Positions 1 through 11,900 of a stretch of DNA of 64,000 bases are shown here, in pieces. Within the stretch, counting starts at the first letter, position 1. Each line of letters opens with the position of its first letter. The notes beneath the pieces are model-generated. The model saw only the letters and a list, made by a program, of their open reading frames with translations, was not told the origin of the DNA and ran no database searches. The position numbers were made by a program, and so were the translations under genes. Source of the DNA: Vandiemenella viatica (Eukaryota; Arthropoda; Insecta; Orthoptera; Morabidae); assembly GCA_031002005.1 (NCBI GenBank), contig CM061920.1:47780610-47844609 (forward strand), given 5' to 3'.

Positions 1-384
1 TTTTTCCAGGTTTTCAAAGAAAGTACTAATCATCAGTTGCCGACCTTGAATAAGTAATATTCTAAGCTGTCCTCATTGTTAAGACTGCTCTATGCCTTTC
101 CATAAAATTTCATGCCCATTCAATGCCACAATTTCCCCCCCCCCCCCCACCCCCCCGGGCTCTTTTCTGCAGCATATGTCAATATATGACTTTCTGACTG
201 TAGGAATCTAAGCAAATAATCTCTATCTGATCTGTTAATCGTAAAAACATTCATTTTTTTTTTAAATTATACATAAAACATTTTCCTATTCTTGATATTT
301 GATTTATTTTTTCCTTTCACAAATGAACTCCTATTTCATCAATCACCATTCACAACTATTTACAACCTTAATATTACAGCTACC
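1..384. other. Intergenic/intronic AT-rich sequence with a poly-C tract
   Basis: No coding signal is seen. A run of about 20 C interrupted by one A lies near 135-156. The small frame around 299-490 has no recognisable motif and overlaps the start of the repeat element that follows. Confidence 0.5.
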
Positions 385-1078
385 TGATGACCCATGTAAA
401 AATTTTGCGAATGTGATGAATAGTGAAGTTTTAAATGGGATGAAAGAAGAACTACCTTGTTTGTATCAATTCTTTATTTGTATAGTATAATAGGTATGCA
501 ACAAAAGTCAATACCAATGAAGCATTTTATTAATATCTTTGTGATATGTGCTGTTGCTAGCTAGCAGCTTCGCTCTGAACTGTTTCACATGTGCAACTTT
601 CATAGTTATAACTTTTGTCCTTCAGGAGACAAATTCTGAAAAATTTCGTTCTTAATTTTTGGTGTTGCCTGAGTGAAGACCTTTATCTTTTAAATGATAC
701 CTCATTTATCGATTTTGTTTAGTTATCAAGGGAGATAAATGGCCCATGACAAAAAGTACGTTATGGAAATAATGATATTTTTGCCCTGTTAAGCATTGAA
801 TTCTGAAAAATTCCTTTTTTAAAAGTATGATGTGACCGAAGCGGAGACCTTAATAATTAAGAACCTCATTTATCTATATCAGTTAGATATCAAGGGAGAT
901 AAATGGCTCATAACACAAAAACACATTGTAGAAATATTGATTCTTTTGCCCTTTAAGTGTCAAACTCTGAAAAATTACTTTCCTAAAATATGATTTGACT
1001 AAAGCGGAGACCTTAATCTCTAAAATAATATCTAATTTCTCAATTGAAGTTAGATATCAAGGAAGATAAATGGCCCGT

Positions 1079-1844
1079 TGTCACAGTTGTGCTCGTGGTT
1101 ATATTACAATACTTACTGTGAACCTTTAAAGTTTCTGTGCACATACTAATTTCTGATTCTTTCTCTGACGGCCGCCAACCAATGTTAAGTTGGTAAATTG
1201 AATGAAAATGCACCTTCTTATTTGAAACACATGCATTTAATAGTTAATATGATAATCTCGCTCTAACTCCCAATGTTTATGAAAGTTTCGCTATCGGTAC
1301 TTCGATGCTTTAAGATTACAGGTAATGTCTCCGATAAATTTAGACTGAAAACACGCACTCTTCTCATTCATACATCAATGCCCTTACCATGGCCTACTAC
1401 AAAAATAATTCATAAAAATTCTGCAAATACTTTTTTCATTACTAAAGATCCTTCATATCACCAAAGAAAACACCTTCTATGAGATTAATGCTTCATCATC
1501 ATGACTGGGCACGAATAACTGACTGTTCACTTTCCTGACTGACTCGCTGACTCCACGACCAATGGCAGACTGACTGGCCAGAATCTAGGTGCATCTACTT
1601 CATAGTGCATCATGCTCCCGAATTGGAGTTTACATCCCCAAGCCGATGGATCCAGCAGATGCTAACGTCACTAGACGACGACCAGCTTCAACCCTTGCTT
1701 TAAAACTGGGTTGTACCTCCCTGAACCCACGGACTTGGCAGATTCTGACGTCAACAGATGACCATGGCAACCGCTGCTATTTAAAACTTTTAAAATTCTC
1801 AAATTATCTTCCAAAGTAATGGAGAAATGTCATAACCTGTTACA
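1079..1844. mobile_element. Solo LTR, 766 bp, with 4-bp target duplication
   Basis: The segment begins TGTCACAG and ends CCTGTTACA (TG...CA). It is flanked on both sides by CCGT (1075-1078 and 1845-1848). Removing it plus one CCGT restores an unbroken tandem unit of the surrounding repeat (..GGCCCGTGACTAAAAA), so the insertion point is exact. A 4-bp duplication and TG/CA ends fit a Ty3/Gypsy-type LTR left after recombination between LTRs. No internal region or second LTR is present. Orientation is not determined. Confidence 0.75.
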
Positions 1845-2102
1845 CCGTGACTAAAAAATACATTATTGAAATAATTATACTTTTGCCCTTTAAGGGTCAA
1901 ATTCTGAAAAATTCCTTTTTAAAAAAAATATGATGTGGCCAAAGTGGAGACTGTAGTTATTAAAATGATACCGCATTTATTTATATCAGTTAAACATCAA
2001 GGGAGATAAATAATATGATTACACCAAAGATGAGATCTTAATCTTTAAAATCATACTTCATTCATTGATTTCAGTTAGGTATCCATGGAAATAAATGGCT
2101 CA

Positions 2103-2103
2103 T

Positions 2104-2170
<67 letters not shown>
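2103..2170. repeat. (CA)n microsatellite, about 68 bp
   Basis: Uninterrupted AC dinucleotides lie inside one unit of the tandem-repeat element. The frame through it reads poly-His-Thr and is not a gene. Confidence 0.95.
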
Positions 2171-2172
<2 letters not shown>

Positions 2173-2375
2173 TGCATTTTAGAAATAAGGTTATTTATTC
2201 GCTCTTTAGGGGTCGAATTGGGTAAAATTAGTTTTAAAAAATATAATGTGACCAAAGCAGATACCTTAAGCTTTAAAATGATACCTCATTTATTTATTTT
2301 GGTTAAGTATGGAAGGAGATAATGGCTTGTGACAAAGAAACACATAATAGAAATAATACATATGATTCTTTGTAA

Positions 2376-2708
2376 AATTATATTTCTATTTGAATGTGTG
2401 GAGGTTTTACAACAGTCTCTCACTTGTACCATTTTAAGGGCTTTCTGTGTTATAGTAATAAGACACCAAGCAGTGTATAAGATTTTTGTTTTTATGTTAA
2501 TGTAATAAATACTTCAACGCACTTACATTTTTAAAAGTCAGCTCTCTGTCCACTTCTGACCTCTCCATTTCCCCTCCAGAAGAAGAAGCAGCAAATGAAA
2601 TATTGTACCAGCAACCATCCATCCGAGGTTCTGTAATATTTTCGGACAGATAAGTCAGCATCACAGCAGTTAAAAAGTCACGAATAGTCTTTCACAAACT
2701 TCACTCAC
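2376..2708. other. Intron or 3' flank of the hemocytin-like gene
   Basis: AT-rich sequence between the repeat element and exon G. No further exon of the minus-strand gene could be recognised here, so its next exon probably lies beyond the left edge of the window. Confidence 0.4.
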
Positions 2709-2993
2709 CACAAGCATACTGTGAACAACAGTGTCCTTGCAAAGGAGGCAACTTTGTTAACACAGTGAAAGGAGAGCAAGTTGCAGGTGGTGGGCAGAGA
2801 GTCTCATTGCACTTGATAATGCGGCGAGGACAGCATCCTGAAGTGTCTACCACTGCCACTTCACCTGGCTGGAGTTTGGGATACTGCTGTCCCCTCCCTG
2901 ATTGTGCCCCTTTTTCAGGACCAAACTCATCTGCCTCCTCATCAACTCCCAGTATTTCATTTTCCATTTCATGTGGTGGACAAGGCAGGCAAA
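2709..2993 (-). CDS. Exon G: VWC-like module with acidic insert
   Basis: Acceptor ATTTAG at the 2993 side and donor G|GTGAGT at the 2709 side; 285 nt, phase 1 to phase 1. It encodes a short CLPCPPHE start, then an acidic and Gly/Gln-rich stretch (DEEADEFGPEKGAQ) and then a cysteine cluster (SGCCPRR, CNETLCPPPATC, GHCCSQYAC). The CC pairs and spacing fit a VWC-type module; the acidic stretch looks like a linker inserted ahead of it. A reading frame also exists on the opposite strand but is the shadow of this exon. Confidence 0.8.
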
Positions 2994-5900
2994 CTAAATA
3001 ACAGAAAATTTTACGTTCCAGTCTTATATATATATAAAAAAAATTTATTGGTAAATATTGCTACACATCTTTCAGTTGGAAAGAATAATAGATTTAAAAA
3101 AAAAAAAATCTCTGGGTAAGGTAAAATAAAAGGGTAAGGCATCTTTACAACCTTTACTGATAAATTCCTTACAGTAATAAATCAATTACGGCATTTAAAT
3201 GATTATCAAAGAAACAAGTAAAATGGCATATGTGACTGGACAATGAAGAACATTGAATCTGGTTTTGTAAAATACAATAAATGTTGTATAAAACCAATTT
3301 ACTTCAAATCATCAGGAACAGAAAGGAAAAACTTATAAATAATTAAACTTTAAAAGTTAAACCTATGATGTTGAAAAAATAAGTAAGGATATGGGAAATA
3401 AACCCATCAATCACCACATATGAAGGCAAGAGGGCTGTAGCAAACATAAACACAAACATGAACATGAACACATTTTACAATACTTTGAATAAAACTTAAC
3501 CCTGCAGTTTCCCAAAGTATCAGCCTATGGTGTGCTTGATCCTGCCAAGAGCTGGGAATTACACTATCTCACCAACTTCATTAATAGCAGTAAAAAGTGT
3601 ACTGTTCTGGGCCGATTGTGCTGTCTAATAAGTTGGCAGTTTATGTGTGTCAAGTATAAAGAGGGATTTTAGAGTGCCAAGCCAAGACATGCAAATGACG
3701 TGGTAATTAAGTTTTTCCCAGCGTATGGCTGAAAAAAATTTATCTCTTGTATTCGGCCGGATAAGTTCTTCTGCCCACAATGTTTCGGCAGCAACCTCCA
3801 CTGCCTTAATCATGTGAGATGTCATAGCAAAACTACCACTGCAACGACACAGCACCAACAACACTTCACTATGGCATCTCACCTAATGAAGGCAGGTGGT
3901 TCTTGCTGCCGAATGATCTTTGAAATTTATGAGTAATCATCTATGAGGGAAGAGAAATACTTTTCAGAATGTTTTAGGCATGTGAAAAGAGGACTTGATT
4001 CTTTGGCCATCACAGGTATCAATTTTAAGCAAACAGTGATGTTCATACAACTTTGTTACGTGGAAACAATCCTAAGGTGTAAGGTCATCAAGTGCTTGAC
4101 CCACTTAAGATCAGGCAGCATAGGGCTGATGGGAAATGGCTGGGAGACACTGAAAAAATTATACTTCTTTCAGGACTATCAAAGAATTAGTTTGGTGTGG
4201 TAGCTGCAAACTCAGCTGTTCCCAATCTCACTGAGACCGACAGCTGACGAAGCCTGATGCTGCAGCACAACGGGAGTAACTCACAGTATTTAATTTTTCA
4301 TCTCATGTGGTGGACATGGCAGGCAAAGTAAATAACAGAAAGGGTTTCACTCCTTCTCATCACAGAAGTGAGAGAAATGGACAGCTGATGCAACTGATGT
4401 GAATGCATCTCATCACTGGCTGCACAATGCCTGTATTAAATCCAACCAGATGTTCACAACAGTAATTCAGTAGTCCTGAAACAGGCACTCTGTAATGACA
4501 TCTTTTGTTGCAAGCTCATTCAATTGTTTGATTTTTCCAAGTTTGAAGTAAATAAACAAACCATTTCCATAAAGTGAAATTAGCTTTGCACAATATGAGC
4601 TATGTCACCTATATTTGTGTTTAATGCTTCATTTACACAGGCTAACTTTTCACAATAATCCTGAGTTGCAATATGTCATGTTGATTAGTGATACGGATTA
4701 AAAGGGTAATTAAATTAAATACCCCAGATACTGGAGATTAAATTTTTTATAGAGATATGGTAAGGTTATAAGATGTTTACATACTTACACTACTCACATA
4801 ACTTCTTGTGGTGAATCTCAGTGTGCAAACATCTGAACACCTGCCCCACGTATCATCTCTGTGTGTGATTAACCCTTTGACTGCATTAGACGCGTTAACG
4901 TGCATGGCTTCTACTGAGTCCAGGTGCTCTAGATGCATTTATGTGCACCCTTGCTACCGTCAGGTGCTCTGGACGCGTATACATGCACCGCCTTGCCACC
5001 CGTCTGTGCTCTTGGACATTTTAAGATGCCCGGTCTCTCAGGTTCCTGTAAGCTCATCATGTGTTAACGCACGAGCCACTTAGCAGCCAGGTCAGGTAGC
5101 TGTATTTCCACCCCAAGTGGTTAATTGCTTTCCAACGTTTGGCCCGTGAGTGTTTGCAGGTGCGATCTTATTTGTGTTGCTATTTTGATTTTAGTTTTCA
5201 CTGAATAAATGGCTCATCGTCGTGTTTGTAATAGGAAGAAATCATGGAGATCCCTACTAGAAATGTCAGTGAGAATAATGTCTTTGATATGGATGATAGT
5301 GATGACCCTTCGATAGGATCTCGAAGTAATAGTCCTAAGCCTTGTACACCAGCTAGTGGAAAATGACCATCTGTCTCCACAAGAGGTGAACATTTTCAGT
5401 ATCTGAAGCTTCGTATAGCGAAAGTTAAATGTGTGGAAAAAAGAGGATGCTTTAGTGACAGGTTTGACTGGAAGAAAAGCGATTCTCGTCCTTTTATATA
5501 TGCGTTAGACGATTCAACTGCAGGACACAAATATATATTAGGTCAAAATTCCAGCATTCTGTTATTTTTCGGAATATTTTTAACAAAAGATCTTATGAAA
5601 TCTATTGCTGAAGAAACCAATAGATTTTATTTATATACCAAGACAAATACGCCAGAATCAGTTCACTCTACGAAGGCTGTTTGAGAAGTTCTCGGCCTTG
5701 ACCATAGATGGCAGCACTACCTAAGTGATTTTTTCCATGCAAGTTGGTGCATGTGCCAGACGCGCCTGCAAGAAATTGCAAGTCATTCTACATTGTAGTT
5801 TGGTCTGTACAGTTGTTTGATGCAGGCGTGGTGCGCAGTTGTGCTAGAGATGGAAAAAATCGAGTATTGTGCAGTTATAAAATTCTTTGTAAAAGAAGGT

Positions 5901-8900
5901 TTAACGCCATCCGAGATCCACGGAAGATTTTTGAAAGTGCATGATATGGTTTTGGATGATCGATGAATAAAAGTGCGTGAGATTGCTGAGATCATAGGGA
6001 TATTAAAAGAACGTGTGGGATACAGTTTGCATGAAGTATTGCATATGAAGAAGCTTTGTGCAAGATGGGTGCCGCCTTTGCTCACTGTTGATTAAAAGCG
6101 CATCCGCATGAGACTTTCTGAACAGTGTTTGGAGCGTTTCAGCAAAGATAAAACTGATTTTGTGCGTCGATTCATAAGTATGGATGAGACATGGGTTCAC
6201 CACTACATGGCAGAATCAAAACTGCAGTCAAAGCAGTGGACAGAAGCTGGTTGTTAAGGTCCAAAAGAGGCCAAGTTGGTTCCATCGGCAGGGAAGGTGA
6301 TGGCATCAGTTTTTTGGGATGCTAAAGGTGTTTTGTTCATTGAATACCTTGAAAGGGGTAAAATAATAACTGGACAATACTATTCTGATCTTTTAGGCAC
6401 TCTGGATGAAAAAATTCGTGAGAAAAGGCCCAGTTTGAGGAAGAAGAAAATCATCTTTCATCAGGACAATGCACCTGCCCAAAGAATCTTTTGGCAATGG
6501 GAAAATTAAGAGATCTGCACTATGAAGTGTTGGAGCATCCACCTTATTCCCCAGATTTGGCTCCCTCCTACTTCTGTCTATTCCCAAAACTCAAAAAATT
6601 TCTTGCTGGTCAGCGTTTTTCTTCAGATGAAGAGGCGATTGCAGCTATAGATGGATATTTTGCAGGCCTTCCAGATAGCCACTTCAGGAATGGTATAAAC
6701 AACTTGGAACATTGTTGGACTAAGTCTATCAGTGTTCAGGGAGACTATACTGAGAAATAAAAATGATTTGGTAAATATTAAATTGGTTTTATATTTTTAG
6801 GCTTAGAATTTTCCGGACCGCCCTCGTAGATTTTCAAGGTGGAAGGATTTACTGGGAGACATTCATATTAAAAAATCAAAGAATAGCACGCCATAGCATA
6901 GATATGCTAGATATTTGAAACAGAAAGTGCACCCAGAAACCAGGTACAAATACAGAACATGCAATGTACAGTACCACTGTGTATTGTGCCATGTTTCGAG
7001 GCTTGTTACATGAAAAACATTTATTAACCATGGGTAACTGCACTGTAATAATTACATTACATTTATATGCCTCTAAAACTAAGTGAGATAAAAAAAAATT
7101 GATTTTTTTTTTTTTAACTTCGCCAGTGACGGTCCAAAGCAAAGAACCAAATGAAGGATGGAAAATATATGCGGAATTTGTGAAAGGTATTCGAACACTT
7201 AACTTTGAAATTTTCTCCTGATGAATTACTGTGCTAACAAAAAAACAACACATTTTAGTGGTTATAATCTTATATCTTTAAACGAGCAATTCTTGTATAT
7301 ATATATATATATTTCCGATCTTAGAAACGGCTGTGACGATTGGGATGAAATTTGATATTTAGATAACGTTTTGACTTTTAAGATTACCTAAATAGTTGTC
7401 TTCCCTACAAAAAAGCGAGTTTACAAAATACGAACAATTTTGTCACTCCTTATATCGAAAACGGCACTAGCGCCATCTCGTAGACAATTCAGACACCAGA
7501 AAGCCTACAAATAGAATTTCTTTGATTTCAAAGAATAATTAAACAAACAGTTCTTGTATACTGTCTGACCCGTGGAAATATTAGCACTGCAAGTTTGATT
7601 GTAAAACATTTAAAAGGAAGATAATTAAAAATTTATTAATGGTTTTATCAGAGGTGATAACTTTACAGAAACTTCTTTGAAAATAATTTTACCGGTACCA
7701 GTTATAAAGTAATCATCGTTTACTTTTTGACCGAAAAAAGTGGTTGTTATTTAGTCATTAAATACTGCCACCTTAATTATAAAACATCTTTCGATTTCTG
7801 TTAAATATACAAGATTTCGAGTAAAGTACCTTGTGCTTTATTAATGTTTATAACGAAGGTTACTTCTTATGGGAATTGTTTTATTATCATTTTGAAATGC
7901 TGATCAGATGTGAGATTACTGCGAGGTATGAACATAGTTTTATCGGAGTGAATAAATTTAGCACAGATGATGTTCTATTGACGTCACAACCTGATAATGA
8001 ATTCTTATAGAACTCGACGAAACATATCGAAAATAAAGAATAGGCCTAAATGCTCTTGGTTTTCGAGTTTGACTTCTGATCCAGGCCGTATTTCAACCTA
8101 ACAACAGTAGGAACAAAATAAAACATTGAAAGTACATTTCCACCATTTTGGTGCATTTTTTTCTGGTCCAGGCCAGATCTAATCCTAACCTCTTCACTTT
8201 TGAGATATAATATCTCTAGAACTAAGCGAGATATAAAAAAAAATATTTTTTGCTTTCAATTTTTCTCGTCGAGTTGCATAAAACATTTACAAACTAAGTA
8301 TTTTAAAATAGGTACTGATTTTTTGATCAGAAGATGTGAGATTACTGCGAGGTATGAACATAGTTTTATCGGAGTGAATAAATTTAGCACAGATGATGTT
8401 CTATTGACGTCACAACCTGATGATGAATTCTTATATAACTCGACGAAACATATCGAAAATAAAGAATAGGCCTAAATGCTAAAAAGTGGTTGTTATTTAG
8501 TCATTAAATACTGCCACCTTAATTATAAAACATCTTTCGATTTCTGTTAAATATACAAGATTTCGAGTAAAGTACCTTGTGCTTTATTAATGTTTATAAT
8601 GAAGGTTACTTCTTTTGGGAATTGTTTTATTATCATTTTGAAATGCTGATCAGAAGATGTGAGATTACAGAATCCCCGCAATTCTTATGTATAGGTAAAA
8701 TTAGTTTCTTACAAATATTTTCAAGCATTTTTATGAAATACTGCGTGGTAAACAGAGATCGAAAGATGCCGAGCGAAGATCGGTCACCCAGGTACTATCT
8801 ATTTAGCATATGAAGTCCTATATGTTTGACTACACTGACATTCACTTTTAGAGCAGCTTTAAATTGAAAAACCTTAGATGTCAGAGTAACTGCATTTAAC

Positions 8901-11900
8901 TTCTATCTGGGGTTTCAAAACGCAAAGTGACAGCCGAAGGTCATCACGCACAACACCCCAGAAATATTCAGCACACAGCATTATGGGCCGCGTGCCCAAC
9001 TCAGCAGCACAGGTATTGGCTGATTGCGGCCACTGAGCACAGGTAGTCAGCTTAGGTAAGAACTAAGGAGTGCCCAGCAAGGGCTCTGCCAGGCAATACC
9101 TAGCAGTTAAAGGGTTAAGGATATCCTGAAAGTGTTACTATATTTATTTCTTTGTTACGGCACTGCTGCCTTGATCTGTGGTGAGTGATGGAATTGCTAT
9201 ACATATCCATCATTATTTTATCTACCTAAAAGCAATTTCATTGTCACTATTATCATTATTTATGATGTTCCATGACATAAAGTAATTGTTGATATTTTCA
9301 CCCATTCATACAATTGTTTAGGTGTGGATGAAATAACAACAATTTTTATAAGATAGTGGTGCAGTTATTACTAATAAAAAGAAAATTTGTTATGACTTCA
9401 CTGTAGCATATATTAAATGAAACTGCACTGGAAATTATCTAGTTGTTGTCTATGTTATTTTGTTTATTATTTAGTTTCAGAATGCTTGAACCATAAATTA
9501 TGCAAATTACTTTTTCTAAATCAATATGAAATATTTAATACAAAACACTAAAATTAACATTTAAAACTGGATTATACAAACCACATGAATATATCTTGCA
9601 GCCATCATTATCAACAGTAAACTGCAATGTTTGGTCATCTGCACATTTTGGTACCTGGCTTTCTTCACATGTTACATTCTCTGCAAAAATTGAGGAATAA
9701 ATGTAAAAAATGAACACAGTATGAAAGTAAGGAATATTTATTACTTTTGTTCCATAGATCCCTGCTGAGGAAGGACCTATAGGATGTGGAATATCTCATG
9801 GTTAATGTAAATTCAAACACACAGAATATAAAATAAAAAAATTACATTGAATTTCCATATTAATACCTCAGATATTTTGGAAATATATATTTATTTTATT
9901 ACACTTGTTTCATCAGTCCCTGCTGAGGAAGGACCTATGGGATGTGGAACATGTTATGGATGATTTACCCTATCTCACTAAGTATCCAGACATTTATCTC
10001 AAACCTCACTTCACTTTACCTGTCACGTTCCATATTATGGAATATTAATATGGGGTGGGTACACCCTTTGCCTGTATGATGACTTTAACTCTATTGGGGA
10101 GACTTTCAATGATGTGTCTGACTGATAGCCCTCTTCATCAGCTGAAACCAGAGAAGATGTAAGGGCCTGGAGTAAAATTGATGTTTTAACTTATCCCAAC
10201 TGTGTTCTACTGGGTTCAGGTCAGGATTTTGGGAAGGCCAATTTATTTAAGAATATTATCATCCACAAATCATTCCCACATGGATACAGCATTTGTAACA
10301 GCATTCACTGTCATCCTGATACAAACAATTGTTATTATTGGTGAATTCTTCCAATAAATGGAAGTCGTTAAGCAAATGACCCAATCAAATTTTCTTTGAG
10401 TTATTCTTATCGTTCCAGTGGGCTTCCATTCTTTCCGAGAAAGCTTGTTTGCATTCTACTGACCACTTGTTTTTGTTTTGATTGCTCAGTTGTAACTTCC
10501 CACTTGTCTACTTTGTGTCTGAAGATGTCTCTTTCTAAGATGTGTGTTGCTCCTATGTTTGCACTTTTAAGATCCTTCCGAATTTCATTCAGCCTAGGTG
10601 TTGGATTTTTAAGTGAAGTTATATAATCTATTATCTTTTTTTTTCAATCGATTTTAAGATGACCAAAGAATTTCGCCTTTTCTTGATGTCAGTTTCGATA
10701 TTTGAAAACTTTTCTGTTGGTTTGATTGATTGTAGTCTGTAACCATCTGTAGTGAGTCTTGCTCCTAGAATTTTTCTAATGATTTTTCTCTCTAGTTTTT
10801 TTATTTCTTCAAGGTCAAGTTTTCTGTTAAGTGTTAACGTTTCACTTGAATAGAGGGCAGTTGGTTTTATGACTGTGTTGTAGTGCCGAAATTTGGTCTG
10901 GATTTTTTGTTGTAGAGATTTTTCACTAATCCTAATGCTTTTTTTACTTTTTGGAGGCGAGTTTGATTTGAGATTTTCTCAAGGCCTGTTGGTTCGATGA
11001 ATTCTCCGAGGTATTCTAAGTATGGGACCCTGTTGATTTTATCGTATTTTGTTCTCAAACTTGTTATTCCTGTCTTTGAACATATGAATTCAGTTTTCTC
11101 GAATGAGATTTGTAACCCTACTTTTTCTGCACATTCTTTGCGTGTCTCAAGCTGTTTGATGGCAGTCTCTTCATCTTCTGCTAGTATCGCTAAATCATCT
11201 GCAAAAGCGAGGTATGGTATTCTGTATCTACATCTACATATATACGCTGCAATCACAAAATTGCGGATGGCAGAGGGTGCTCAGCACCAAAGCTATTCTC
11301 TTTGTTGTGCATTCCAATCCCTAATGGTATGAGGGAAAAAAGAATTCATATAAGAATCATTGCAGCACATTATTTCTCTAATCTTATCTTTCCTGTCATT
11401 CCAGCTCAAATAAGTTGGTGGACAAAGTATTTCACTACACTTGTAAGTGAAAGTGGGAGTACACATGTTTACAAATAAGTTTAAACGACACATGCGTCGT
11501 CTATCTACCAGAAACTCCCAGCCTAATCTACTAATCAGTTCTGTAACGCTTTCATAAGGACTGTAGCAAGCGGTCACGAATCGAGTGGCTCTTCTCTGTA
11601 ATTTCTCTATACTTTTGATCAACCCCTTACAAAACGGATCCCAAATGGCACAACAATAGTCAAAATGTGGACGCACAAGAGATGTGTACGCTATCTCCTT
11701 TTGTTCATTACAATTTTTCAAGATTCAACCTATGAATCGCAGCCTAGAATTAGCTCTACCCACTAAATAAGTAATGTGTATGTCCCATTTCATGTTCCTT
11801 TGTACTGTTACTCCCAAATATTTCATAGAATCTATCATATTAATAACTGAATTGTTTGACTCATATATCTGAAGAATTGGATTCTTTTTGTTAGTTATGC

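Larger units (their letters stand above)
385..2375. repeat. Mobile element with ~165-170-bp tandem units, copy 1
   Basis: The unit is marked by a recurring phrase (TATCAAGGGAGATAAATGGC, then GACACAAAAA, CCTTTAAGGGTCGAATT and AAATATGATGT) seen near 727, 890, 1057, 1997, 2080 and 2308. Spacing is about 165 once the LTR insertion is removed. It starts with the same segment as the copy at 18.8 kb (GTAAAAATTTTGCGAATG) and ends with the same distinct last unit (TTGTGACAAA..AATAATACATATGAT). Shared ends argue that the array moves as a unit rather than being a local satellite. No protein is encoded. A non-autonomous Helitron/Helentron-like or other DNA element is possible; class unresolved. Confidence 0.65.
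4872..9114 (+). mobile_element. piggyBac-like DNA transposon, decayed
   Basis: Terminal inverted repeats CCCTTTGACTGC (left) and GCAGTTAAAGGG (right) differ at one base and are flanked by TTAA on both sides (4868-4871, 9115-9118), the piggyBac target. Inside are an N-terminal transposase remnant, a mariner insertion, a remnant of the C-terminal cysteine-rich domain, and a long non-coding 3' part with internal duplications. The central catalytic DDD region is missing, so the copy is dead. A second, related relic lies at 36932. Confidence 0.8.

Noticed and set aside
2095..2322. Open frame encoding a long His-Thr repeat
   Set aside because: It is the translation of a (CA)n microsatellite inside a tandem-repeat element.
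4244..4280. CTGACGAAGCC ... CAACGG as a hammerhead
   Set aside because: The GAA segment is lost (ACAACG) and stem II is at most 2 bp.
8410..8455. CTGATGATG ... ACGAAACATAT as another hammerhead
   Set aside because: The core is canonical, but neither stem I nor stem II forms; the second copy at 7998 has CTGATAA.
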